Assembly (NCBI GenBank): GCA_903905285.1
Contig: CAIVFQ010000200.1
Location: forward strand, 1-12,241
Direction of reading: 5' to 3'
Origin: an uncultured Alphaproteobacteria bacterium
Lineage (GTDB): Bacteria > Pseudomonadota > Alphaproteobacteria > Paracaedibacterales > CAIULA01
Length of the DNA: 12,241 nucleotides
The notes below the pieces were generated by a model. The model made no database searches. It had not been told where the DNA came from and was given only the letters and a program-made list of their open reading frames with translations. Each line of letters starts with the position of its first letter. Positions within the stretch are counted from its first letter, which is position 1. Positions 1 to 5,988 of this stretch are shown one piece after another. Both the position numbers and the translations under genes were made by a program.

Positions 1-991
1 CCCGAATTAAAAACCCCCTGGCTTGCTGCGTCAGTTCGTCAATAATCTCTTGAACTGTTTGTTCCTTTGTAATCATGCCGACACTTTGACCAGCCATCAG
101 GGAGCCATTTTCCAGATCGCCATCAATAACAGCCTTACGCAGGGCGCCTGCCCAGTAATGTTCAATTTTTAGTTGAGCCTGTTTCAAGTCAAGCTTGCCC
201 GCATCAAACTCTTCAATAACACCGGATTGTACTTTCATGAATTGTTGTGTGGCCGGATTGGTCAGCGCCCTGACCGGGATAACAGGGAACCGGGGGTCAA
301 GTTGCACCGATACCGTCGCATCGCGGGCTTGGGCACGAATAAATGCTTTTTTGAAATCAGGATGCGCTGGCGATTCTGTTGCACAAACAAAGCGGGTTCC
401 TAGCTGACAGCCGGCTGCTCCCATCTGTAAATAGCTGACAATGGCTTCGCCTCGTCCAATACCACCCGCGACAAAGACAGGCACATCTGTTACTTGTGGC
501 AAAATCTCTTGCGCTAAAACACTGGTTGAAACAGGTCCAATGTGGCCACCGGCTTCGCTGCCTTCAATAATTAAAGCATCAATACCCATCTTCATCAGCT
601 TTCGGGCGATAACAAACGCTGGAGCAAATCCGATCACCTTGCAACCGTGATCTTTCAAACGTTGAATGCTGGCGGCTTGGGGAAGGCCACCGGCTAACAC
701 CACATGACTAATTTTATAACGTCCACACACATCAATCAGGTCATCTAAATCGGGGTGCATGGTAATCAAGTTCACCCCAAACGGTTGTTGCGTTGCCTGT
801 TGCGTTTTCTCAATCTCAGCGGCCAATAAATCTTTGTTCATTGACCCGCAGGCCACAACACCAAAACCACCGGCGTTTGAAATTGCGGCGACTAATGTGT
901 GGTTTGAAACCCACGTCATGGCACCAGCCAAGATGGCGGTTTCAGAGCCTAAAAATGTACAGCCTCTTTGCCACAGTTTTTCTAAGGTCAT
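1..991 (-). CDS. Nitronate monooxygenase family flavoprotein (partial, C-terminus beyond left edge)
   Basis: FMN-dependent TIM-barrel oxidoreductase of the nitronate monooxygenase (2-nitropropane dioxygenase) family. Members oxidise alkyl nitronates such as propionate 3-nitronate; the related FabK reduces enoyl-ACP. I read 330 codons before the window edge with no stop, close to the family's usual 310-360, so only a short tail is missing. Visible family marks are NAGGFG at residues 39-44, EGSEAGGH at 143-150 ending in the likely catalytic histidine (H150), VAGGIG at 174-179 and LGTRF at 196-200, which are FMN-phosphate and active-site loops. No signal peptide is present, so it should be cytosolic. 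The ATG at 991 overlaps the lysC stop (ATGA), which points to one transcript and coupled translation. The family is clear; the substrate is not, and FabK-like enoyl-ACP reductase activity cannot be excluded from sequence alone. Confidence 0.9.
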   Translation of the reverse strand, partial: MTLEKLWQRGCTFLGSETAILAGAMTWVSNHTLVAAISNAGGFGVVACGSMNKDLLAAEIEKTQQATQQPFGVNLITMHPDLDDLIDVCGRYKISHVVLAGGLPQAASIQRLKDHGCKVIGFAPAFVIARKLMKMGIDALIIEGSEAGGHIGPVSTSVLAQEILPQVTDVPVFVAGGIGRGEAIVSYLQMGAAGCQLGTRFVCATESPAHPDFKKAFIRAQARDATVSVQLDPRFPVIPVRALTNPATQQFMKVQSGVIEEFDAGKLDLKQAQLKIEHYWAGALRKAVIDGDLENGSLMAGQSVGMITKEQTVQEIIDELTQQARGFLIR

Positions 992-2214
992 TGGGGAGTC
1001 ACTCTTTCTAATTGGTAAGCTTGGTGTAACGCATTTAACGCCATGTCCATATGGTTTTTGTCGATAATAACGCTGAGTTTAATTTCTGAGGTTGTCATCA
1101 AATGCACAGAAATATTGTGGGCTGCTAGTGTTTTGAATAAAAGATGAAGGCTGTTTAAGTCACTGCGTATACCCACTCCAATGACAGAGATTTTAACGAT
1201 ATCGGTATCAATATCCAACTGAGAATACGCGACGGTTTTATGAACCTCTTTCAAGGCATGCTGTGCGCGTTCAAGATTGGAATGAAGTAAGGTAAAGGTT
1301 AAATCCACAGACTCTTGCTCAACACCGCTTTGAACAATCATATCAATGGGGATAGAATTCTCGACTAAATAGGAAAAGATTGTTGCCATGCTTGTCGCTT
1401 CGTTTGGAATATTTTTAATGGTGATTCTTACATCGTTTTGACTATGGGCAATGCCGCTGACTAATGTACTCTCCACGTTTTCCCTTTCTTTGACGATATC
1501 TGTGCCCTCGGTTTCTACAAAACTTGATAAAACGCGAAGCTTAACATTATGTTTCATGGCCAATTCAACCGACCGTGCCTGTAAGACCTTTGCCCCTTGG
1601 GCTGCCATCTCAAACATCTCAGCATAGGTAATGTGCGACAATTTACGGGCATTGGCCACTGATCGCGGATCAGCATTGTAAACCCCGTCAACATCCGTAT
1701 AAATATCACACCGATCCGCTTTTAAGGCCGCTGCTAAAGCAACAGCGGTGGTATCGGATCCACCGCGGCCCAGCGTTGTTAATCGCCCCTCAGCATTTAC
1801 GCCCTGAAATCCCGCCACCACAGGAATTCTTTTTTGTTTTAAGCATTCTTCTAGGTGAGTGGTGGAGATGTTTGTAATGCGTGCTTGCGAAGGGGTGTTG
1901 TCTGTTTGAATGGGGACCTGCCAGGCTAAATATGACCGTGACTGAAGCCCTAATTGAGAAAGAGCCAAAGCCAACAACCCTGATGTTACCTGTTCACCTG
2001 ACGATAAAACCACATCATGTTCGGGACTAAGTTTATCGGGACACAGACTGTGGGCGTATTCAACCAGTTCATTGGTGATGCCCGCCATGGCCGAGACAAC
2101 AACAACCAACTCATGGCCTGCGTCAGCTTGCCTTTTGATAATGTGGGCGACCTGCTGCAATCGTGTTACGTTCGCTACCGAAGTACCACCAAACTTTAAA
2201 ACATAACGGGCCAT
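988..2214 (-). CDS. lysC: Aspartate kinase (monofunctional, two ACT domains)
   Basis: Phosphorylates L-aspartate with ATP in the cytosol, the first committed step towards diaminopimelate/lysine, threonine and methionine. At 408 residues it has the length of monofunctional aspartokinases. The amino-acid kinase domain covers about residues 1-245, with KFGGTSVAN at 7-15, SSGEQV at 71-76, the nucleotide-site loop GRGGSDTTA at 149-157 and TDVDGVYNADPR at 173-184. Two ACT regulatory domains follow (about 260-330 and 340-408), so feedback inhibition by lysine and/or threonine is expected for the family. The ATG at 2214 puts the KFGG motif at the usual distance from the N-terminus; no strong ribosome binding site precedes it. 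The gene is divergent from the exported 2H phosphoesterase gene and overlaps the downstream flavoprotein gene by four bases. In a host-restricted bacterium its retention would fit a need for diaminopimelate in peptidoglycan (inference). Confidence 0.97.
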   Translation of the reverse strand: MARYVLKFGGTSVANVTRLQQVAHIIKRQADAGHELVVVVSAMAGITNELVEYAHSLCPDKLSPEHDVVLSSGEQVTSGLLALALSQLGLQSRSYLAWQVPIQTDNTPSQARITNISTTHLEECLKQKRIPVVAGFQGVNAEGRLTTLGRGGSDTTAVALAAALKADRCDIYTDVDGVYNADPRSVANARKLSHITYAEMFEMAAQGAKVLQARSVELAMKHNVKLRVLSSFVETEGTDIVKERENVESTLVSGIAHSQNDVRITIKNIPNEATSMATIFSYLVENSIPIDMIVQSGVEQESVDLTFTLLHSNLERAQHALKEVHKTVAYSQLDIDTDIVKISVIGVGIRSDLNSLHLLFKTLAAHNISVHLMTTSEIKLSVIIDKNHMDMALNALHQAYQLERVTPQ

Positions 2215-2306
2215 AACATACGTTACTAAACTTAAATTTGTGTTTTTCTATAGACAGTGTAATTAGTAGCCTATGACGCGTTATCTGTCATGGTAAAAAC
2301 ACCAAC

Positions 2307-2313
2307 AGAGGAG
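2307..2313 (+). promoter_or_regulatory. Strong Shine-Dalgarno AGAGGAG
   Basis: A purine-rich ribosome binding site lies 7 bases before the ATG at 2321. It is too close (2 bases) to the ATG at 2316, which opens only a two-codon frame. This site therefore argues that translation of the downstream exported protein begins at 2321, not at the GTG at 2350 where the uninterrupted frame begins. Confidence 0.7.
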
Positions 2314-2320
2314 TAATGCT

Positions 2321-2349
2321 ATGAAATCACCGTTTTTTAAAGAATTTTT
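2321..2349 (+). other. Out-of-frame start of the 2H phosphoesterase gene (signal-peptide N-terminus, frameshift at T5)
   Basis: From the ATG at 2321 the frame reads MKSPFFKEFL and then reaches a stop after 18 codons. One extra T in the T5 run at 2345-2349 would join it to the long frame as MKSPFFKEFF-VLGVAMGLLTQSQA-ADD. That is a textbook Sec signal peptide with basic residues, a hydrophobic core and an AxA-like cleavage site. An extra T in the earlier T6 run (2333-2338) would instead create a stop, so the shift must lie at the second run. Possible causes are a sequencing error, a real null mutation, a phase-variable tract, or ribosomal or transcriptional slippage. Confidence 0.75.
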
Positions 2350-3138
2350 GTGCTGGGAGTGGCTATGGGGCTGTTGACGCAAAGTCAGGCCGCTGATGAT
2401 TTAACAGATCCTAGAGAATTAGTAAGTCACCTAACCAATTCTGTGGAGTTTGGATTTGTTCTCTTGCCTAGTAAAGAACAGATGCCGGAGATTTATGAAC
2501 TTTCGGCTCAGGTTCACAGAACAGTGAGTGACTTACCATTTGCCGGCGCTCCTGACCCTATCAAGGGTATATATTATAACGTATCAGTGACAATGCCCCA
2601 TGTTTCCATTGGTCAGTATGGCTGCTTGAGAATGGAATTAGATAGGTTGAAAGCATTGGTGGCCGATATAGCCGAACGAACTGGTGTCATAACTGAACCC
2701 ATGAAGGCAGCTCTATCTGTTACAGACGAAAATGTTTTCTTAGATGCTAAGGGCATAAGAGAGGATACAAATCCGGCGATAGTTGAATTGTATCAAAGGC
2801 TGCGGGCAGCCTATATGGATGGTGTTTCAACGAAACGTCCCATAGCACAGGCTCTTCTTGAAAGGTTACTCAATGCGAGGAATCCGGAAGAATTGCGTCT
2901 TCTTGAAATCTGTTTCCAGAATTGGGGTACGCCAGAAGGTAATCGCATCCGCCCTCACTTTACTTTGCTTTATAATTATAGAGCTGAAAGAGCAGCCGCT
3001 GAAAAAGAGGTGGGAGGTATGCAAGTGCCAGACAGCTTGAGAAATATCACTTTTACTCGTTTAGGCATTGTGGAAATTGATTTTTGGGGCAACCCTGTGC
3101 CTGGTGGATTGCTTGCCGAATTTCCCTTTAGATCGTAG
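2350..3138 (+). CDS. Exported 2H phosphoesterase-like protein (N-terminus frameshifted)
   Basis: The protein carries two H-x-[S/T]-x motifs, PHVSIG (His at residue 84, counted from the GTG at 2350) and RPHFTLL (His at residue 203). They are spaced and flanked like the paired catalytic motifs of the 2H phosphoesterase superfamily (LigT/ThpR, eukaryotic cyclic phosphodiesterases, AKAP18-type domains). Members hydrolyse 2',3'-cyclic phosphates or 2'-5' linkages in RNA or nucleotides. The second motif is followed by a strand pattern, FTRLGIVEIDFWGN (about 235-248), that fits the closing strands of the fold. With the frameshift repaired, the protein is about 272 residues and starts with a Sec signal peptide, so it would act outside the cytosol. 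The open frame starts at a GTG without a good ribosome binding site, so I treat 2321 as the original start. It stands alone on the plus strand, divergent from lysC, and an inverted repeat follows it. The fold assignment rests on motifs only; the substrate is unknown. Confidence 0.7.
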   Translation: MLGVAMGLLTQSQAADDLTDPRELVSHLTNSVEFGFVLLPSKEQMPEIYELSAQVHRTVSDLPFAGAPDPIKGIYYNVSVTMPHVSIGQYGCLRMELDRLKALVADIAERTGVITEPMKAALSVTDENVFLDAKGIREDTNPAIVELYQRLRAAYMDGVSTKRPIAQALLERLLNARNPEELRLLEICFQNWGTPEGNRIRPHFTLLYNYRAERAAAEKEVGGMQVPDSLRNITFTRLGIVEIDFWGNPVPGGLLAEFPFRS

Positions 3139-3143
3139 CTAGC

Positions 3144-3184
3144 CTCCACTCACCCACAGCGGTTTCCTGGGGGGGTGAGTGGAG
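3144..3184 (+). terminator. 12-bp inverted repeat after the 2H phosphoesterase gene
   Basis: Perfect complementary arms, CTCCACTCACCC at 3144-3155 and GGGTGAGTGGAG at 3173-3184, enclose a 17-base loop six bases after the TAG stop. The stem is GC-rich and strong. No T run follows it (AGTTATCTC), so it may be a weak intrinsic terminator, a 3'-end stabilising hairpin, or a Rho-assisted end. Confidence 0.5.
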
Positions 3185-3247
3185 AGTTATCTCATCTCTC
3201 AGATGAACGCGTGAAAGAAACGCATTCGAGTGGTGGGATAAAAAATA

Positions 3248-3276
3248 TTTACTTAAATTTAAAGGGTCGTTATAAA
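3248..3276 (+). promoter_or_regulatory. Putative sigma70-type promoter for the 3311 gene
   Basis: TTTACT at 3248-3253 (4 of 6 to the -35 consensus) and TATAAA at 3271-3276 (5 of 6 to the -10) are separated by 17 bases. Transcription would start near 3283, giving a leader of about 28 bases before the ATG at 3311. The prediction is by eye. Confidence 0.4.
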
Positions 3277-3296
3277 GAGAGGATTTTTAAATTTAA
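3253..3296 (+). promoter_or_regulatory. Twin TTAAATTTAA palindromes, possible operator
   Basis: The same 10-bp perfect palindrome occurs at 3253-3262 and at 3287-3296, 34 bases centre to centre (a little over three helical turns). The first lies in the spacer of the putative promoter and the second just after the expected transcription start, which is how repressor sites are often placed. The sequence is AT-only, so chance is a real alternative. Confidence 0.3.
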
Positions 3297-3310
3297 GAGT
3301 AAGCGTTTTT

Positions 3311-3817
3311 ATGAGTAAGTATTTTAGTGTTTTATTGTTAGCTGGTAGCTTGATAGGTTCCAGTCACGCTAGTGACGACGGGATTGATATAAGTTATAGG
3401 CAAAGTCCTGGATGCCGGTTAGAGGCGGTTTTTACGGATAAGCTGCATACCGATTTAAATGCTATGACGACTACAAGAGGAGGTCGAGAATCTATCCAAA
3501 GAGGGGTGGTTGATTTTACTCCCCCAAGTGAATGGCAGCAAGTAGGTGGCGAAGAATATCAAGGTTGGGACAGCCAAGAAGGTTGGAAAGTTGAAAGAGA
3601 TCTGAGTCCAAGAGACCTTCAGAGAGACCTCCAGATAGAGTTGCAGGTAAAAGATGGCGCGGGAGTTCTGCGTATTGATGTGGATGCGTTGCAAGAAGAT
3701 TTATTCGACGTCCATTTTTCAAAATGGAATGGTTCCCGTGGAAAGGAATCTTATCACGCCATTATAAGAACATTCCGCCATAATCCGCCTGCGACTTCAA
3801 GTAGCAGCGCCCAATAA
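3311..3817 (+). CDS. Predicted exported protein of unknown function, 168 aa
   Basis: I do not recognise this protein. Residues 1-20 form a clear Sec signal peptide: a lysine at position 3, a hydrophobic core (VLLLAGSLIGSS) and HAS as a plausible cleavage site, leaving a mature protein of about 148 residues that starts SDDGID. The mature part is hydrophilic, with one cysteine (C35), a charged stretch with a short repeat (LSPRDLQRDLQ, about 98-108), an amphipathic strand-like part (GVLRIDVDALQEDLFDVHFSKW) and a low-complexity tail PPATSSSSAQ. No membrane anchor or lipobox is visible, so it should be periplasmic or secreted. The ribosome binding site is weak (AAGAG, 11 bases upstream). It has its own promoter-like region and terminator, so it is probably a single-gene unit. 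The signal peptide and the strand-specific terminator make it likely to be a real gene. Confidence 0.7.
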   Translation: MSKYFSVLLLAGSLIGSSHASDDGIDISYRQSPGCRLEAVFTDKLHTDLNAMTTTRGGRESIQRGVVDFTPPSEWQQVGGEEYQGWDSQEGWKVERDLSPRDLQRDLQIELQVKDGAGVLRIDVDALQEDLFDVHFSKWNGSRGKESYHAIIRTFRHNPPATSSSSAQ

Positions 3818-3823
3818 ATTTCT

Positions 3824-3859
3824 ATAAACGGATCCTTAGGCATACAAAACCTAGGGATC
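3824..3859 (-). terminator. Hairpin ending the rplY-pth-micro-ORF unit (minus strand)
   Basis: GATCCTTAGG (3831-3840) and CCTAGGGATC (3850-3859) form a 10-bp stem with one G-T pair and a 9-base loop. Read on the minus strand the stem is followed by CGTTTATAG, a modest T tract. Its place after the micro-ORF stop fits a terminator for the leftward genes. On the plus strand no T run follows. Confidence 0.4.
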
Positions 3860-3875
3860 TTAGGGTGCGAATTCA

Positions 3876-3908
3876 AGATTGCTTTTACTTCAAGGCAATC
3901 TCTTTTTC
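3876..3908 (+). terminator. Rho-independent terminator for the 3311 gene
   Basis: AGATTGCTTT (3876-3885) pairs with AAGGCAATCT (3892-3901) over 10 bp with one G-T pair and a 6-base loop. CTTTTTC follows directly, the classic stem plus T tract on the plus strand. It lies about 60 bases after the TAA of the exported-protein gene and overlaps the last codons of the opposing micro-ORF. Confidence 0.65.
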
Positions 3909-4007
3909 AACCGAAACCGAAGTCACAGGTATACCTAGGGTGCCCAAAGCAATTAGGCTTCCCAGAACTAAGGTCAGAAAGAGCGAGCCCAGAATTTTAG
4001 TAATCAT
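3885..4007 (-). CDS. 40-aa hydrophobic micro-ORF downstream of pth
   Basis: A short frame starting with ATG at 4007, 4 bases after the pth stop, encodes MITKILGSLFLTLVLGSLIA, then a short tail that ends VSVEKEIALK, then TAA. The N-terminus has one lysine and then about 22 hydrophobic residues, so it is either a single-pass membrane peptide or a signal peptide releasing a tail of about 15 residues. There is no Shine-Dalgarno before the ATG; the tight spacing suggests re-initiation after pth. I do not recognise a family. The regular signal/TM pattern with a charged hydrophilic tail, and the placement in the rplY-pth unit, favour a real gene over chance, but at this length that is a judgement. 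The stop codon lies inside the opposing terminator hairpin. Confidence 0.5.
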   Translation of the reverse strand: MITKILGSLFLTLVLGSLIALGTLGIPVTSVSVEKEIALK

Positions 4008-4011
4008 ATAT

Positions 4012-4581
4012 CTAAGATTTAAGACGTTGATGATATTGATTTAACCACAAACCCGCTTCAGTGCCAAATAAATCAGGCGCTAACTCAGAAATTGTTGTTA
4101 ACATCGGAATCAATTCTTTTTGATCGTGCCCGCTGAAATTACTCAGTACGTAATTCGAAACGGCCGAGGCATGACCCGGATGGCCAATGCCAACCCTAAG
4201 ACGCCAATAGTCTTTGCCAAGGCTTTGATCAAGGCTTGTCAGTCCATTATGGCCGCCTGATCCTCCCCCTTGTTTTAATTTCAAACGACCAAAAACTAAA
4301 TCCAGATCGTCGTGAACGACATACAAATTCTCAAGGGGAATCTTATAGAAATTCATCAAGGGGCTAAGTGCCTGACCTGATCGGTTCATAAAGGTTATGG
4401 GTTTGCACAGCAAAACCTTGTGGGTGCCAAATTTTCCTTCACTAATGAAGGCGTTAAATTTGAGTTTGAAAGGGGAAAATGGGTAAGAGTGAGCAATGGT
4501 GTCAATCACCATAAACCCTACATTGTGCCGATTTAAAGAATATTGAGGCCCGGGATTCCCCAGGCCAGTCAATACAAACAT
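4012..4581 (-). CDS. pth: Peptidyl-tRNA hydrolase
   Basis: Cytosolic esterase that frees tRNA from peptidyl-tRNAs dropped by stalled ribosomes; usually essential. At 189 residues it is the normal bacterial length. All hallmark residues are present: LGNPGPQY with N9, RHNVGF with the catalytic H19, TFMNRSG with N66, VVHDDLDL with D91/D92, and GGSGGHNGL with N112. These correspond to N10, H20, N68, D93 and N114 of the E. coli enzyme. The ATG at 4581 has an AGGTG site about 6 bases upstream, and rplY ends 32 bases before it, so the two are surely co-transcribed. In many Alphaproteobacteria ychF follows pth; here a micro-ORF does instead. Confidence 0.97.
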   Translation of the reverse strand: MFVLTGLGNPGPQYSLNRHNVGFMVIDTIAHSYPFSPFKLKFNAFISEGKFGTHKVLLCKPITFMNRSGQALSPLMNFYKIPLENLYVVHDDLDLVFGRLKLKQGGGSGGHNGLTSLDQSLGKDYWRLRVGIGHPGHASAVSNYVLSNFSGHDQKELIPMLTTISELAPDLFGTEAGLWLNQYHQRLKS

Positions 4582-4613
4582 CGTATCACCTAAATAAACG
4601 AAAGAATCCGAAC

Positions 4614-5210
4614 TTAAGCAGTCGCGTCTTCGTCCGTTGTTCCGCCACTAGGGGCAACAACAGTGGCCAAAACGTTATCGCGGGCAGGGTGCGCCGCTTT
4701 CGCGCCTTCTGGCAATTTAAGGTGTTCAATTAAAATGCTTTGATGCAATTCAACGCCACTTAGGTCAATGACCAAGTTTTCAGGAATTAAATGCGGTGAA
4801 CATGTAATTTCTAAAGAGTGGATAATAATGTTCAAGGCGCCACCCCGTTTCATGGAGGGAGACTTTTCTTCATTAATAAACGTCAAAGGGATGAACAAGT
4901 TGACTTTAGAATTTTTATTCACGCGTTGAAAGTCAACGTGCAAAGGCGCATCGCTAACAGGGTGCAGCTGTATGTCTTTTGCAATGACCTCTTGTTTTTT
5001 GCCGCTAATCTCTAAGGTAAAAACCTTGCTGAAAAAATTAGAAGACAGGTGTTCTCTTGCCAAAGCCTTAAAACCTACGGCAATCATTTCGGGTTCTTTA
5101 TTGTCACCATAGATGATGCCAGGTACCATATCAGCACGACGAAGGGCACGGGCAGGTCCTGTGCCTTTATTTTCACGGCTTTGTGCTGTCAAAGCTTCTA
5201 TGTTGCTCAT
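4614..5210 (-). CDS. rplY: 50S ribosomal protein L25 (Ctc/TL5 long form)
   Basis: Binds 5S rRNA in the central protuberance of the 50S subunit. At 198 residues from the chosen start this is the long two-domain form common in Alphaproteobacteria: an N-terminal 5S-binding beta-barrel of about 90 residues (starting ALTAQSRENKGTGPARALRR, with VPGIIYG and the HPVSDAPLHVDF region), then a C-terminal TL5 domain containing FINEEKSPSMKRGG. The acidic, low-complexity end (GGTTDEDATA) is usual. I chose ATG at 5210 because AAGGAG stands 6 bases before it. An in-frame TTG at 5225 would add five residues but would place that ribosome binding site inside the gene. It is first of the leftward unit rplY-pth-micro-ORF and divergent from nuoJ. 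Confidence 0.95.
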   Translation of the reverse strand: MSNIEALTAQSRENKGTGPARALRRADMVPGIIYGDNKEPEMIAVGFKALAREHLSSNFFSKVFTLEISGKKQEVIAKDIQLHPVSDAPLHVDFQRVNKNSKVNLFIPLTFINEEKSPSMKRGGALNIIIHSLEITCSPHLIPENLVIDLSGVELHQSILIEHLKLPEGAKAAHPARDNVLATVVAPSGGTTDEDATA

Positions 5211-5215
5211 TTCTA

Positions 5216-5222
5216 ACTCCTT
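5216..5222 (-). promoter_or_regulatory. Shine-Dalgarno AAGGAGT fixing the rplY start
   Basis: On the minus strand AAGGAGT stands 5-6 bases before the ATG at 5210. It rules against the longer TTG start at 5225. Confidence 0.8.
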
Positions 5223-5304
5223 CAATGAGGCTACAGTAATATATCTTAGGTTCCTTGATAAACGACTGCGGCTAACTTTTCAACTATTATTGGTTGTTCG
5301 TCGG

Positions 5305-5333
5305 TTGTTAATTTCTTGTGAATCGGCAATAAT
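5305..5333 (+). promoter_or_regulatory. Possible sigma70-type promoter of the nuoJ-serS unit
   Basis: TTGTTA at 5305-5310 (4 of 6 to the -35) and AATAAT at 5328-5333 (5 of 6 to the -10) are 17 bases apart. Transcription would start near 5340, about 39 bases before the nuoJ ATG. The 168-base gap between divergent rplY and nuoJ must hold promoters for both; I could not pick a convincing one for rplY. Confidence 0.3.
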
Positions 5334-5378
5334 GACACTAATTAATCCAGGAAAACACTTAGCAAAGCCACCACCCTG

Positions 5379-5987
5379 ATGGAAATACTTTTTTATTTAT
5401 TCTCTGGTATTTTGATTTCTTGTGCAGTGGCTGTCGTTTGTGTGCGCAATACCTTGTATAGCGTGCTGTTTTTAATTATGGCTTTTTTTAATACTGGCGG
5501 CCTTTTCTTACTGGCCGGTGCTGAATTTTTAGCTATGATCTTGGTCATTGTTTATGTGGGGGCTGTGGCCGTCTTATTTTTATTCGTTGTCATGATGTTA
5601 GATGCTTCTCAAACACAATCGAACCAGCAATTGAATCGCTATCGCTGGGGATCCATAGGTGCCGCCTGTGTTTTTGCATTTGAATTAATTGTGGTTGCTT
5701 TCCAATGGACGCACGGTTCAAAAGCCGTTGATCGGGTCGCTTTTCCTTTGCCAAAGTATATAGGCAACACCGAAGCTTTGGGGGAGCTTTTATATACCCA
5801 CTATTTTTACATTTTTCAAATTTCAGGTCTGATCCTGTTAACAGCCATGATAGGAGCCATTGTTTTGACTTTGCCGGGCGACGGCCATCGTTTCTTGCGT
5901 AAGCAAAATGTGAAGGATCAACTGCGTCGCAGCAAGAAGGACACGCTAACGCTCAAGCACGTAGATTTTCGGCAAGGAATAAAATAA
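5379..5987 (+). CDS. nuoJ: NADH-quinone oxidoreductase (complex I) subunit J
   Basis: Membrane-arm subunit of proton-pumping complex I (ND6 homologue), at the junction with the peripheral arm. The protein has 202 residues with five hydrophobic segments. Family marks are HSVLFL-like [17 protein letters not shown] near residues 27-43 and the conserved [23 protein letters not shown] (about 47-69), the third helix with the pi-bulge region seen in all NuoJ/ND6. The tail after the last helix is basic and hydrophilic, ending RQGIK. The ATG at 5379 overlaps a TGA in another frame (TGATG) and lacks a clear ribosome binding site. The start fits the family N-terminus. It opens the unit nuoJKLM-tatC-serS; nuoI, the usual upstream gene, is absent. 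Confidence 0.96.
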   Translation: MEILFYLFSGILISCAVAVVCVRNTLYSVLFLIMAFFNTGGLFLLAGAEFLAMILVIVYVGAVAVLFLFVVMMLDASQTQSNQQLNRYRWGSIGAACVFAFELIVVAFQWTHGSKAVDRVAFPLPKYIGNTEALGELLYTHYFYIFQISGLILLTAMIGAIVLTLPGDGHRFLRKQNVKDQLRRSKKDTLTLKHVDFRQGIK

Positions 5988-5988
5988 G

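Noticed and set aside
173..1067. Several plus-strand open frames across 173-1067
   Set aside because: They lie opposite the flavoprotein and lysC genes, have no ribosome binding sites and show basic or cysteine-rich random composition.
2316..2324. ATG at 2316 as a start
   Set aside because: Only two bases after the ribosome binding site, and it reaches a stop after two codons.
3455..3722. Minus-strand frames of 68-79 codons opposite the 3311 gene
   Set aside because: No ribosome binding site, and the plus-strand frame has a proper signal peptide and a matching terminator.
5211..5225. TTG at 5225 as start of rplY
   Set aside because: The Shine-Dalgarno at 5216-5222 would lie inside the coding sequence, and the ATG at 5210 matches the usual L25 N-terminus.
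5113..5379. Plus-strand frame of 88 codons ending at the nuoJ start
   Set aside because: Its first part is antisense to rplY and arginine-rich like other shadow frames. Only the last 15 codons lie outside rplY; they are mentioned as a possible leader.
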